A stretch of DNA of 64,000 bases from the NCBI GenBank assembly GCA_003241055.1, contig QFOD01000028.1, positions 1 to 64,000 of the forward strand, written 5' to 3'. Position numbers and translations under genes: made by a program. The notes under the pieces are model-generated. The model was not told the DNA's origin and did not search any database. It saw only the letters and a program-made list of their open reading frames with translations. Of the stretch, positions 43,585 to 51,578 are shown piece by piece. Numbering within the stretch: position 1 is the stretch's first letter; each line of letters starts with the position of its first letter. This DNA comes from Roseateles depolymerans (GTDB lineage Bacteria > Pseudomonadota > Gammaproteobacteria > Burkholderiales > Burkholderiaceae_C).

Positions 43585-44799
43585 ATGAAGCGCGTTTCCC
43601 AACCACGGCTGTTGCCCACCCTGCTCGCCCTGTCGCTGTTCGGCGTGGCCCAAGCGGCCGCGGCGGCCGACGAGGCCAGCATGTTCAGTCTGTCGGGTTT
43701 CGGCACGCTGGGCTGGGTGCGCACCAATACCGACCAGGCCCAGTACGTCGTGGGCGGCCAGCCGCGCGGTGCCGACAAGGACGGCAGCGGCGAGGTCGAC
43801 ACCAAGCTGGGCGTGCAGGTCGGCGCCAAGTTCAACTCCACCTTCTCGGCCACCGTGCAGCTGCTGTCCAAGCAGAACGGCAAGGGCAATTTCGACCCGG
43901 GCGTCGAGTGGGCCTTTGCCAAGGCGCAGCTGGCCCCGACCGTGGCCGTGCGCCTGGGGCGCATGGGCGGCCCCTTCTTCGCGGTGTCGGACTTCCGTGA
44001 TGTCGGCTTCGCCAACACCACGCTGCGTCCGCCGTCGGATGTCTACAACCAGGTGCCGGTCAGCCATTTCGATGGCGCGGACGTCAGCTACCAGATCGGC
44101 ACGGGCCTGGGCACCGTGACGGCCCAGCTGTTCGGCGGCCGTTCCACCGACACCTACCAGCGTACCGACATCGAGCTGACCAAGATGGTCGGCTTCAATA
44201 CGACGCTGGAGATGGACGGCGGGCTGAGCCTGCGCGTGGGCTACGTGACGGGCGACCTGACGGTCAAGTCGACCTCGCTGAACACGCTGGTGAACACGCT
44301 GCGCGCGACGCCGTTCGCCAGCGTCGGCAACCAGATGGACCCGAACAAGCGCAAGGCCAGCTTCACCGGCCTGGGCCTGACCTGGGACGAGGGCGTGTGG
44401 CTGGTGAATGCCGAATACACGATGCGCCGCACCGAAACTTATGTCGCGGACACCGACGCCTGGTATCTGACCGTCGGCCGCCGCTTCGGCAGCTGGACGC
44501 CGTACGCGACCTATTCGCAGATCCGTGCCGCCGACAGCAACGTGGTCAACACCATCCAGGCCGCCAACGCGCAACTGGCCCAGCTGAAGGCCATCGTCGA
44601 CACCACGGTGGCGGGCCAGCACCGTCAGCAGAAGACCCTGGCCGTTGGCACGCGCTGGGACTTCGCACGCAACTTCGCGCTGAAGGCGCAGCTGGAGAAC
44701 CTGAAGCCGACCGGCCCGGGCTTCTTCACACAGATCCAGTCCGGCTACACGGGCAGCTCGGTCAATGTGCTGAGCGTCGCCGTGGACACCGTGTTCTGA
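43585..44799 (+). CDS. Outer-membrane porin-like beta-barrel protein
   Basis: 404 residues from MKRVSQPRLLPTLLALSLFG, a signal peptide cut near AQAAAAADEAS; CAGGAGTC gives the ribosome site. The mature protein opens FSLSGFGTLGWVRTN and has alternating amphipathic strands and glycine/aromatic turns. It ends in VSVAVDTVF-like (SVAVDTVF), the C-terminal Phe expected for BAM recognition. It resembles porins that neighbour phosphate/oxyanion-binding proteins, but specificity cannot be read from sequence. It heads a run with a PstS-like protein (16 bp away) and a chemoreceptor. Confidence 0.85.
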   Translation: MKRVSQPRLLPTLLALSLFGVAQAAAAADEASMFSLSGFGTLGWVRTNTDQAQYVVGGQPRGADKDGSGEVDTKLGVQVGAKFNSTFSATVQLLSKQNGKGNFDPGVEWAFAKAQLAPTVAVRLGRMGGPFFAVSDFRDVGFANTTLRPPSDVYNQVPVSHFDGADVSYQIGTGLGTVTAQLFGGRSTDTYQRTDIELTKMVGFNTTLEMDGGLSLRVGYVTGDLTVKSTSLNTLVNTLRATPFASVGNQMDPNKRKASFTGLGLTWDEGVWLVNAEYTMRRTETYVADTDAWYLTVGRRFGSWTPYATYSQIRAADSNVVNTIQAANAQLAQLKAIVDTTVAGQHRQQKTLAVGTRWDFARNFALKAQLENLKPTGPGFFTQIQSGYTGSSVNVLSVAVDTVF

Positions 44800-44815
44800 G
44801 GCTGGGAGACATCAC

Positions 44816-45238
44816 ATGAAACTGCAACACATCGCTATTGCCACGCTGCTGGCCCTGGCTGGCGCGGCCGCACAGGCCCAGGTCGCCGTGATCGTGAACC
44901 CCAAGAACCCCGCCGCCTCGATGACGGCGGAGCAGGTGTCGGCCATCTTCCTGGGCAAGACGGCCACGCTGCCCAGCGGTGCCACCGCGGCGCCGGTCGA
45001 TCAGGCCGAAGGCGCGGCGCTGCGCGAACATTTCTATGGCAAGGTCACCGGCAAGCAGGCCGCCCAGGTGAAGGCCGCCTGGTCGCGCCTGGTGTTCTCG
45101 GGCAAGGGCACGCCGCCCAAGGAATTGGCCAGTTCTGCCGAGGTGAAGAAATTCGTGGCCGGCAATCCGGATGCGATCGGCTATATCGAGAAATCCGCCG
45201 TCGACGGCAGTGTCAAATCGGTGCTGACGGTCGACTGA
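44816..45238 (+). CDS. Small PstS-like periplasmic binding protein
   Basis: 140 residues. Signal peptide MKLQHIAIATLLALAGAAAQ, cut near AQA. The mature chain AVIVNPKNPAASMTAEQVSA IFLGK is typical of PBP-like_2 proteins related to PstS. Later segments are HFYGKVTGKQAAQVKAAWSR, LVFSGKGTPPKEL and DAIGYIEKS. It is less than half the size of a true PstS and has no transporter genes beside it, so a transport role is doubtful. Its place between a porin and a chemoreceptor suggests ligand presentation for signalling (inference). Confidence 0.85.
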   Translation: MKLQHIAIATLLALAGAAAQAQVAVIVNPKNPAASMTAEQVSAIFLGKTATLPSGATAAPVDQAEGAALREHFYGKVTGKQAAQVKAAWSRLVFSGKGTPPKELASSAEVKKFVAGNPDAIGYIEKSAVDGSVKSVLTVD

Positions 45239-45289
45239 TCGTCGGCTGAGCCCGATCTCGTCCGGCGCAGCGGAACAGCGGAGATTTGC

Positions 45290-46804
45290 ATGAACGTCAG
45301 AACCCGGATCTGGATGCTGCCCGCCGTGGCAGCCGCGATCTTTGCAATCGGCATCGTCGTGGTGCTGGTGTTTTCTTCGCGCACGTCGGACGCGATCACC
45401 TCGGTCGGGCAGGTGGACTACCCCTACCTCGACGCGACCACGCAGTTCGCTTCTCAGCTGGAGGCGCTGGGGGCAACCATCCAGAGCGCGGTGGCCGAAG
45501 GCGAGAAGAAGCGCCTGGACGAGGCCAGGGAGCGTGCGGCCTCGTTGCGCAAGCTGCTGGACGCGATCGAACGCATCGACGGCAAGAAGGACACTGGCAC
45601 CAAGCTCCGCAAGGGCTTTGACGCCTACTACGCCGCGGCCGTGGAGACCGCCGAGCTTTTCCTCGGCGTTCGCCAGGGCGACCAGGCCGGCGCCATTCCC
45701 AAGATGCAGGCCGCGCAGAAGGCCCTGGAGGCCGACTTGAAGGCGGCGCGGGTCGAGGCCAACGACGGCTTCGAGGCGGGCCTGGAGCGGGCGCAGAAGG
45801 GCGTGTCGTCCGGCCTGTGGGTGACGGTGCTGAGCGCCGTCGTCGTCGTGCTGGCGCTGGGTGGGGGCTCCTACCTCGTGATCGGGGGCGTGTGGCGTCA
45901 GCTGGGCGGCGAGCCCGAATATGCACGCGACGTGATGCGCCAGATGGCGGATGGCGATCTGTCCCAGGCCATCCAGGTGGCGCCGGGCGCCGAACAGAGC
46001 CTGCTGGCCGCCGTGCGCGACATGTCGCGCGGCCTGGCCTCCATCGTGTCCAACGTGCGCCACGGCACGGATTCCATCACCACCGCGTCGCGCGAGATCG
46101 CGGCGGGCAATCAGGATCTGTCCGAGCGCACCGAGCGCCAGGCCAGTTCGCTGGAGCAGACCTCCGGCAACATGCAGGGTCTGACCGACACCGTGCGCCA
46201 GAGCGCCGAGGCCGCTGCGCAGGCCAACCAGCTGGCCGGTTCGGCAGCCACCGTGGCCCGCAAGGGCGGCGAGGTGGTGGGGCAGGTCGTGTCCACGATG
46301 GACGAGATCAACACCAGCTCCAAGAAGATCGCCGACATCATCGGCGTCATCGACGGCATCGCCTTCCAGACCAATATCCTGGCGCTGAACGCGGCCGTGG
46401 AAGCGGCCCGTGCCGGCGAGCAGGGCCGCGGCTTTGCGGTGGTGGCGGGCGAGGTGCGCTCGTTGGCCCAGCGCAGTGCCGAGGCCGCGCGCGAGATCAA
46501 GACCCTGATCGGCGCCAGTGTGGAGCGGGTCGAATCGGGTTCGCGCCTGGTGCAGGACGCCGGCGCCACGATGGGCGAGATCGTCGCCAGCGTGCAGCGC
46601 GTGACGGACATCATCGGCGAGATCACCGCGGCGTCGCGCGAGCAGAGCCAGGGCATTGGGCAGGTCAACCAGTCCATCACCCAGCTCGATCAGATGACGC
46701 AGCAGAACGCCGCGCTGGTGGAGCAGGCCGCGGCGGCGGCGAGCAGCCTGGAGCAGCAGGCCGTGGCGCTGCAGCAGGCGGTGGCGACCTTCAAGCTGTC
46801 CTGA
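45290..46804 (+). CDS. Methyl-accepting chemotaxis protein
   Basis: 504 residues. TM1 (about 7-30, IWMLPAVAAAIFAIGIVVVL), a mostly helical periplasmic domain (about 31-172) and TM2 (about 174-200) come first. A HAMP-like segment (MRQMADGDLSQAI) and a class 36H-type signalling domain follow, with the tip AFQTNILALNAAVEAARAGE and GRGFAVVAGEVRSLAQRSAE around 360-395. No C-terminal CheR-binding pentapeptide is seen. Its ligand is unknown. The 51-bp spacing after the PstS-like gene suggests co-expression. Confidence 0.95.
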   Translation: MNVRTRIWMLPAVAAAIFAIGIVVVLVFSSRTSDAITSVGQVDYPYLDATTQFASQLEALGATIQSAVAEGEKKRLDEARERAASLRKLLDAIERIDGKKDTGTKLRKGFDAYYAAAVETAELFLGVRQGDQAGAIPKMQAAQKALEADLKAARVEANDGFEAGLERAQKGVSSGLWVTVLSAVVVVLALGGGSYLVIGGVWRQLGGEPEYARDVMRQMADGDLSQAIQVAPGAEQSLLAAVRDMSRGLASIVSNVRHGTDSITTASREIAAGNQDLSERTERQASSLEQTSGNMQGLTDTVRQSAEAAAQANQLAGSAATVARKGGEVVGQVVSTMDEINTSSKKIADIIGVIDGIAFQTNILALNAAVEAARAGEQGRGFAVVAGEVRSLAQRSAEAAREIKTLIGASVERVESGSRLVQDAGATMGEIVASVQRVTDIIGEITAASREQSQGIGQVNQSITQLDQMTQQNAALVEQAAAAASSLEQQAVALQQAVATFKLS

Positions 46805-46864
46805 ACGCGCCTCGAGCCTGGTCGATAATGGTCGGCTGTCCTGCCTGCCCATGATGGGGTCCGT

Positions 46865-47266
46865 TTGAACTTTCTGCTCAACAACTGGTATCTGGTCCTG
46901 ACCGCTGTCGTGTCGGGTGGCTTGCTGCTGTGGCCGGCGTTGTCCGGCCGCGGCGCCGCGCTGGGCACGGCCGAAGCCGTGCGCCTCGTGAACCGCGAAA
47001 AAGGCGTGCTGATCGATGTGTCCGAACCGGACGAGTTCGCGCAAGGCCACGCGGTCGGCGCGCGCAACATCCCGCTGGCACAACTCGAAGGCCACAAGTC
47101 GCTGCCGTCGAACAAGGCCCTGCCGCTGGTGGTGGTGTGTGCCAGCGGTGCACGCGCCGTGCGCGCTGCTGGCATCCTGCGAAAACTCGGATACGAAAAG
47201 GCTGAGGCGCTGGGCGGCGGTATGAAAGCCTGGCGCGAAGCCAATCTGCCGGTCGAACGAGCCTGA
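46865..47266 (+). CDS. Membrane-anchored rhodanese-like protein
   Basis: 133 residues. The start is TTG at 46865: it follows a GGGG ribosome site and gives the anchor NFLLNNWYLVLTAVVSGGLL; no ATG or GTG in frame is better. One rhodanese domain has the active-site loop VVVCASGARAVRAAG with the catalytic Cys. VLIDVSEPDEFAQGHAVGAR NIPL is also typical. It is probably a sulfurtransferase at the inner membrane. It precedes grxC by 13 bp and sits in the conserved run rhodanese-grxC-secB. Confidence 0.92.
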   Translation: MNFLLNNWYLVLTAVVSGGLLLWPALSGRGAALGTAEAVRLVNREKGVLIDVSEPDEFAQGHAVGARNIPLAQLEGHKSLPSNKALPLVVVCASGARAVRAAGILRKLGYEKAEALGGGMKAWREANLPVERA

Positions 47267-47279
47267 TCAGGATTGCCCC

Positions 47280-47540
47280 ATGCCCGCCATCAAGATGTAC
47301 ACCACGCAGGTCTGCCCTTACTGCATTCGCGCCAAGGCGTTTCTGAAGCAGCGCGGCGTGGAGCAGATCGAGGAGGTGCGCGTGGACCTGGATCCGGCCG
47401 CGCGCGACGCGATGATGGCCCAGACCGGCCGGCGCACCGTGCCGCAGATCTTCATCGGCGGCACCCATGTCGGGGGGTGTGACGACCTGATCGCGCTGGA
47501 CCAGCGCGGTGGCCTGCTGCCCTTGCTCCAGGCCAGCTGA
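47280..47540 (+). CDS. grxC: Glutaredoxin 3
   Basis: 86 residues. It is a dithiol glutaredoxin with CPYC in TTQVCPYCIRAKAFL. The cis-proline segment RTVPQIFIGGTHVGGCDDL forms the glutathione site. It reduces protein disulfides and ribonucleotide reductase using glutathione. It lies between the rhodanese gene and secB. The 108-bp gap to secB holds small inverted repeats (for example ACGGAC/GTCCGT) but no certain terminator. Confidence 0.97.
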   Translation: MPAIKMYTTQVCPYCIRAKAFLKQRGVEQIEEVRVDLDPAARDAMMAQTGRRTVPQIFIGGTHVGGCDDLIALDQRGGLLPLLQAS

Positions 47541-47648
47541 TTTCAAGAGGGGGGCAACCCCCAACGGACTGTCACGTCCGTCGGCCGATAATCCCGCCCG
47601 CCGCCCGCAGCATGCCGCTCGCGGGTTTCTTGTTTGAAAGACCTGACG

Positions 47649-48116
47649 ATGGCTGACGAGACCAACAACGCCCCCCTGTTCCAGATCCAGCGCATGTACC
47701 TGAAGGACCTGTCGCTGGAGCAGCCCAATGCGCCGAAGATCCTGCTCGAGCAGCAGCAGCCCCAGGTCGACATCAACCTGGCCCTGTCGGCCGAAACCGT
47801 GGCTGAAGGCGTCTACGAAGTCTGCGTGACCGGCACGGTCAACACCAAGGTCGGCGACAAGACGCTGTTCCTGGTGGAGGCCAAGCAGGCTGGCATCTTC
47901 GAGATCCGCAATGTGCCGCAGGAGCAGCTGGACGGCATTCTGGGCATCGTGTGCCCGCAGATGATCTACCCCTACCTGCGCGCCATCGTGTCGGATGTCT
48001 GCACCCGTGCCGGCTTCCCGCCGGTGCTGCTGACGGAAGTGAACTTCCAGGCCATGTTCGAAGCGCAGCAGGCTCAACGCCTGGCTCAGGCCGGCGGCAC
48101 CCCCACGGTCAACTGA
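47649..48116 (+). CDS. secB: Protein-export chaperone SecB
   Basis: 155 residues from ATG at 47649 (MADETNNAPLFQIQRMYLKD); an in-frame TTG 15 bases earlier is less likely. SecB keeps preproteins unfolded and hands them to SecA. Family segments are FQIQRMYLKDLSLEQPNAP, EVCVTGTVNTKVGDKTLFLV EAKQAG and CPQMIYPYLRAIVSDVCTRA GFPPVLL. A Gln/Ala tail of normal length ends it. A strong terminator follows. Confidence 0.97.
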   Translation: MADETNNAPLFQIQRMYLKDLSLEQPNAPKILLEQQQPQVDINLALSAETVAEGVYEVCVTGTVNTKVGDKTLFLVEAKQAGIFEIRNVPQEQLDGILGIVCPQMIYPYLRAIVSDVCTRAGFPPVLLTEVNFQAMFEAQQAQRLAQAGGTPTVN

Positions 48117-48137
48117 TCGCGGCATCAGCTGCTGCCA

Positions 48138-48164
48138 ACGCCCCGCTTCGGCGGGGCGTTTTTA
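48138..48164 (+). terminator. Rho-independent terminator after secB
   Basis: A 9-bp stem ACGCCCCGC/GCGGGGCGT closed by a TTCG tetraloop (48138-48159) is followed by TTTTATT, 21 bases after the stop. Confidence 0.93.
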
Positions 48165-48182
48165 TTGGGCGACACTGAGCGT

Positions 48183-49184
48183 ATGTTGAAGATTGCGGTT
48201 TTCGGCGCCGGGGCCTGGGGCACGGCGCTCGCCATTCAGGCGGCCCGTGCGGGCCATGAGGTGCTGCTGTGGGCGCGTGATGCGGCGGCGGTGGATGCGA
48301 TGCGTGCCTCGCGCCGCAACGCGGCCTATCTGCCGGACAGCGAACTGCCCGCGGCGCTGGCGCTGACCGCCTCACGCGACGAGGCGGTCGCACACGCTCT
48401 GGGCGGACTGGCCATCGTCGCCACGCCGATGTCCGGTCTGCGGGAGACGTTGGGGCTGCTGGGCAGCCAGCACCGGGCGCTGTGGCTGTGCAAGGGCTTT
48501 GAGGCCGGCAGCGGTCGGCTGGGGCACGAGATCGCCCGCGAGCTGAATCCGTCGCTGCTTGTCGGTGTGCTGTCGGGGCCGAGCTTCGCGCAGGAGGTGG
48601 CGGCCGGCCGACCCACCGCGCTGGTGGCGGCCAGCGAGGATGCCGAGCTCGCGCGCGATGCCGTGCAGGCCTTCCACGGGGAGCGGCTGCGGGTCTACAC
48701 CTCGACTGACCCGGTCGGAGTGGAGGTGGGGGGCGCGGTGAAGAACGTGATGGCGATCGCGGTCGGCGTGTGCGATGGCCTGTCGACCTCTGCGCCGGAT
48801 GCGCCGGGTCTGAACGCCCGCGCCGCGCTGATCACGCGTGGGCTGGCCGAGATGTTGCGCCTGGGCCTAGCACTGGGGGCGCGCAGCGAGACCTTCATGG
48901 GTTTGTCCGGCCTCGGTGATCTGGTGCTGACGGCGACGGGCGACCTCTCCCGCAATCGGCGCGTGGGCCTGCTGCTGGCTCAGGGGCTGACCGTGCCGCA
49001 GATCCTGGCGCAGCTGGGCCATGTGGCCGAAGGTGTGTACAGCGCGCCCACGGTGCTGGCTCGGGCCCAGGCGCTGGGCGTGGACATGCCGGTCACCGCG
49101 GCGGTGGTGGATCTTCTCGCGGGCCGTATCAGCGCCGCCGAGGCGGTGGATTGCCTGATGGGCCGCGAGGCGCGCGCCGAATAG
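48183..49184 (+). CDS. gpsA: Glycerol-3-phosphate dehydrogenase (NAD(P)+)
   Basis: 333 residues from MLKIAVFGAGAWGTALAIQA. It makes sn-glycerol-3-phosphate for phospholipid synthesis, the substrate line of PlsC. The Rossmann loop is GAGAWGTAL. GVLSGPSFAQEVAAGRPTAL and the catalytic lysine region VGGAVKNVMAIAVGVCDGL are family hallmarks, and GLSGLGDLVLTATGDLSRNR is in the C-terminal domain. The start is only 19 bases beyond the secB terminator, so it must have its own promoter overlapping that region or depend on read-through. Confidence 0.97.
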   Translation: MLKIAVFGAGAWGTALAIQAARAGHEVLLWARDAAAVDAMRASRRNAAYLPDSELPAALALTASRDEAVAHALGGLAIVATPMSGLRETLGLLGSQHRALWLCKGFEAGSGRLGHEIARELNPSLLVGVLSGPSFAQEVAAGRPTALVAASEDAELARDAVQAFHGERLRVYTSTDPVGVEVGGAVKNVMAIAVGVCDGLSTSAPDAPGLNARAALITRGLAEMLRLGLALGARSETFMGLSGLGDLVLTATGDLSRNRRVGLLLAQGLTVPQILAQLGHVAEGVYSAPTVLARAQALGVDMPVTAAVVDLLAGRISAAEAVDCLMGREARAE

Positions 49185-49199
49185 CGCGGCGATGCGGTA

Positions 49200-49670
49200 T
49201 CAGCCGCCGCCGGCGTAGCCGTTCTGACGCCAGGCCTCGAACACCGCGACCGCCACGCTGTTGCTCAGATTCAGGCTGCGCTGGCCCTCGCGCATGGGCA
49301 GGCGCACCCGCTGCGGCGTTGCGAAACCGTCGCGCAACGCGGGCGGCAGGCCGGCGGTCTCACTGCCGAACACGAGGTAGTCGCCCGGCTGCCAGGCCAC
49401 CTCGGCGAACGGCCGGCTGCCTCGGGTGGTGAAGGCGAACAGCCGCTCGGGCGCGGGCTTCTCGGCCGCCAGGAAGGCGGCCCAGTCGGCGTGGCGCTGC
49501 ACGCGGGTGTACTCGTGATAGTCGAGACCGGCACGCTGCAGCAGACGGTCCTCCATGGAAAAACCCAGCGGCTCGATCAGATGCAGCGCGCAGCCGGTGT
49601 TGGCCGCCAGCCGGATCACGTTGCCGGTGTTGGGCGGAATTTCGGGGTGGACGAGGACGATGTGGAACAT
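49200..49670 (-). CDS. trmL: tRNA (cytidine/uridine-34 2'-O)-methyltransferase
   Basis: 156 residues from MFHIVLVHPEIPPNTGNVIR. It is a minimal SPOUT (trefoil-knot) methyltransferase with PEIPPNTGNVIRLAANTG, LVFGSETAGLPP and LNLSNSVAVAVFEAWRQ, the three TrmL/SpoU motifs. It methylates the wobble ribose of tRNA-Leu isoacceptors. The open frame further 5' is overlap with comF, which lies 17 bp upstream on the same strand. Confidence 0.96.
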   Translation of the reverse strand: MFHIVLVHPEIPPNTGNVIRLAANTGCALHLIEPLGFSMEDRLLQRAGLDYHEYTRVQRHADWAAFLAAEKPAPERLFAFTTRGSRPFAEVAWQPGDYLVFGSETAGLPPALRDGFATPQRVRLPMREGQRSLNLSNSVAVAVFEAWRQNGYAGGG

Positions 49671-49687
49671 GGGACGGGAGTATCCCG

Positions 49688-50455
49688 TCAAGCCATGCCC
49701 CCGGGCTCGCCGGGCGCCGGTGTCCGCGCCACCACCCAGGCCTGCACCTGCGGCACGCCGGCGGCGCGCAGCACGCGGGCCAGCTCGTAAAGGGTGGCGC
49801 CGGTGGTCATCACATCGTCCAGCAGGGCCACGCGTGCGCCCCGCAGCGTCTGGGCGCGAAGCGGTTCGACGGCGAAGACACCGCGCACGTTCGCCGCGCG
49901 CTGCTGGAGGGACAGGCCGGCCTGGTGCTCGTTGTCCCGAACCCGCAGCAGCAGATCGTGCCGGCAGCGCCAGCCGTGCTGACGGGCCAGGGTGCGCGCC
50001 AGTTCGTAGGCCTGGTTGTAGCCACGTTCGCCCAGACGGCTGCTGGACAGTGGCACCGGCAGCACCCAGTCCGGCGCGTCGACCTGGGCGGCGGCCAGCG
50101 TCTGGTTCAGGCGTGAAAGCAGGCTTTCGCGCAGATCCAGCGCCTGGTGGTACTTGAACCGCTGCAGCAGGCCGTCCCACGGAAAGCTGTAGTCCAGTGC
50201 GGCAATGCAGCGATCCAGCGGGGGCGGCTGGGTCAGGCAGGCGCCGCAGCGGGGGCGCTCGTGGCCCATCAGTTCGACGGGCAGCCGGGCCGCGCAGGTC
50301 CAGCAGCGCGGAACCGGGCGGGCATAGCGCTTCAGGCAGTCATCGCAGACGGGCTGCGAGCTCCAGCTCCGGCACACCGAACATTGGCCGCCGCAGCGCA
50401 GCAACACACGCTCGACATGTGTGGGCTTGGAGGCGGCCGTGGGCTGGGCAGGCAT
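49688..50455 (-). CDS. ComF-family protein
   Basis: 255 residues. The N-terminal zinc-binding part has Cys pairs (CGGQCSVC, CDDC, CWTC, CGAC). The C-terminal phosphoribosyltransferase fold has the PRPP motif VALLDDVMTTGATLYELARV. In naturally competent bacteria ComF acts in DNA uptake at the inner face. Together with type IV pilus signalling genes in the window it hints at competence but does not prove it. The next gene diverges after 23 bp. Confidence 0.92.
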   Translation of the reverse strand: MPAQPTAASKPTHVERVLLRCGGQCSVCRSWSSQPVCDDCLKRYARPVPRCWTCAARLPVELMGHERPRCGACLTQPPPLDRCIAALDYSFPWDGLLQRFKYHQALDLRESLLSRLNQTLAAAQVDAPDWVLPVPLSSSRLGERGYNQAYELARTLARQHGWRCRHDLLLRVRDNEHQAGLSLQQRAANVRGVFAVEPLRAQTLRGARVALLDDVMTTGATLYELARVLRAAGVPQVQAWVVARTPAPGEPGGMA

Positions 50456-50478
50456 CGAATCAATATACTTTTGGCCCC

Positions 50479-51399
50479 ATGAGCGAGCCGGTAGCGACCC
50501 CTAGTTCAAATAAGGGGCCGCGGCCCCAGGATCTCGATCCCGCGGCATTGCGCCGTCAGGCCCGCCGCCTGGCGCAGTCACCGGCGCCCTGGCTGCACGC
50601 CGAGGTGGCCCGCCGCATGGCGGAGCGGCTGCCGTTCATCAAGCTCCAGCCCCGGCGGGTGCTCGACGTGTCGCCGGCGCTCGGCGCGAGCGCTGAGCTG
50701 TTGCGCGAGGCTTATCCGCAGGCGGAGCAGCTCTGGCATGAGCAGCCCGGCCCGTTGCAGGCAGCGGCGCGGGGCGAGCGCTCGCCGAGCTTCTGGCAGA
50801 AGCTGCGCGGCGCGGGCGCTGCCCAGCTGATGGCCTTGCCGGCGGTGCCGCCGGTCGATCTGCTCTGGTCGAACATGGCGCTGCACGTGAGTGCGGACCT
50901 GCCCGGGCAGCTGGCGGATTGGCAGGCCAGCCTCGCCGTGGACGGCTTTGTGATGTTTTCGTGCCTGGGGCCGGACAGCTTCGTGGAGCTCAGGCCGCTG
51001 TATGCCGACGTGGGCTGGGGCCGGCCGGCGCCGGACTGGTGGGACATGCATGATCTGGGCGATCTGCTGGTGCAGGCGGGTTTCGCCGACCCGGTGATGG
51101 ACCAGGAGCGTGTGCGTCTGACCTGGGCCGAGCCGGAGAAGCTGCTCGCAGACCTCCGGGCACTCGGCGGCAATCTCGCGCCGTCGCGCTTCGCAGGGCT
51201 GCGCACGCCCCGCTGGCGGAGCCAGCTGCTGGAACGACTTGAGGGCCTGCGTGGCCCGGACGGCCGGCTGGCGCTGACGCTGGAGCTGGTGTCGGGCCAT
51301 GCGCTGAAGGCCGCGCCCAAGCTGAAGGTGGAGGCGGAGACGCGGGTGTCCGTCGACAGCATGCGGCAGGCCTTGAAGTCGGGACGGCGCGGCCCCTGA
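50479..51399 (+). CDS. BioC-like SAM methyltransferase domain protein
   Basis: 306 residues from MSEPVATPSSNKGPRPQDLD. The layout resembles BioC-type methyltransferases (malonyl-ACP O-methyltransferase of biotin synthesis): LWSNMALHVSADLPGQLADW, FVMFSCLGPDSFVELRPLY and DMHDLGDLLVQAGFADPVMD are close to BioC motifs. However, the SAM-binding glycine loop reads VLDVSPALGASAELL instead of DxGxGxG, so activity or cofactor use is uncertain. No other bio gene is near. It diverges from comF with a 23-bp gap. Confidence 0.8.
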   Translation: MSEPVATPSSNKGPRPQDLDPAALRRQARRLAQSPAPWLHAEVARRMAERLPFIKLQPRRVLDVSPALGASAELLREAYPQAEQLWHEQPGPLQAAARGERSPSFWQKLRGAGAAQLMALPAVPPVDLLWSNMALHVSADLPGQLADWQASLAVDGFVMFSCLGPDSFVELRPLYADVGWGRPAPDWWDMHDLGDLLVQAGFADPVMDQERVRLTWAEPEKLLADLRALGGNLAPSRFAGLRTPRWRSQLLERLEGLRGPDGRLALTLELVSGHALKAAPKLKVEAETRVSVDSMRQALKSGRRGP

Positions 51400-51578
51400 G
51401 GCCGGATGGCGGTCTGCCAGGTGGCGGTTAGTACCTAGGGTTCTCTAGGGCAACCGGCCATCGGCCCTCGGCTAACATCCGCGAGCGCTTGAGGGTCATT
51501 GGTAGTACTCGGCCCAGTTCGTGGACACCGCTACCGCTTGGTTGCTGGGTCCATATGTCAGAGAACCAAGAGACAACC
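51400..51578 (+). other. Intergenic leader of the cytochrome oxidase cluster (179 bp)
   Basis: This gap must hold the coxB promoter. I see two CTAGGG hexamers 12 bp apart (51434-51451 region) in an AT-richer stretch, a possible regulator site, and an AAGAGA ribosome site before the ATG. No consensus -35/-10 pair with normal spacing is convincing, and there is no riboswitch-like structure that I can recognise. Confidence 0.4.

Noticed and set aside
51400..51578. Riboswitch or small RNA before coxB
   Set aside because: Only a pair of CTAGGG hexamers is visible; no paired structure matches any aptamer I can recognise.
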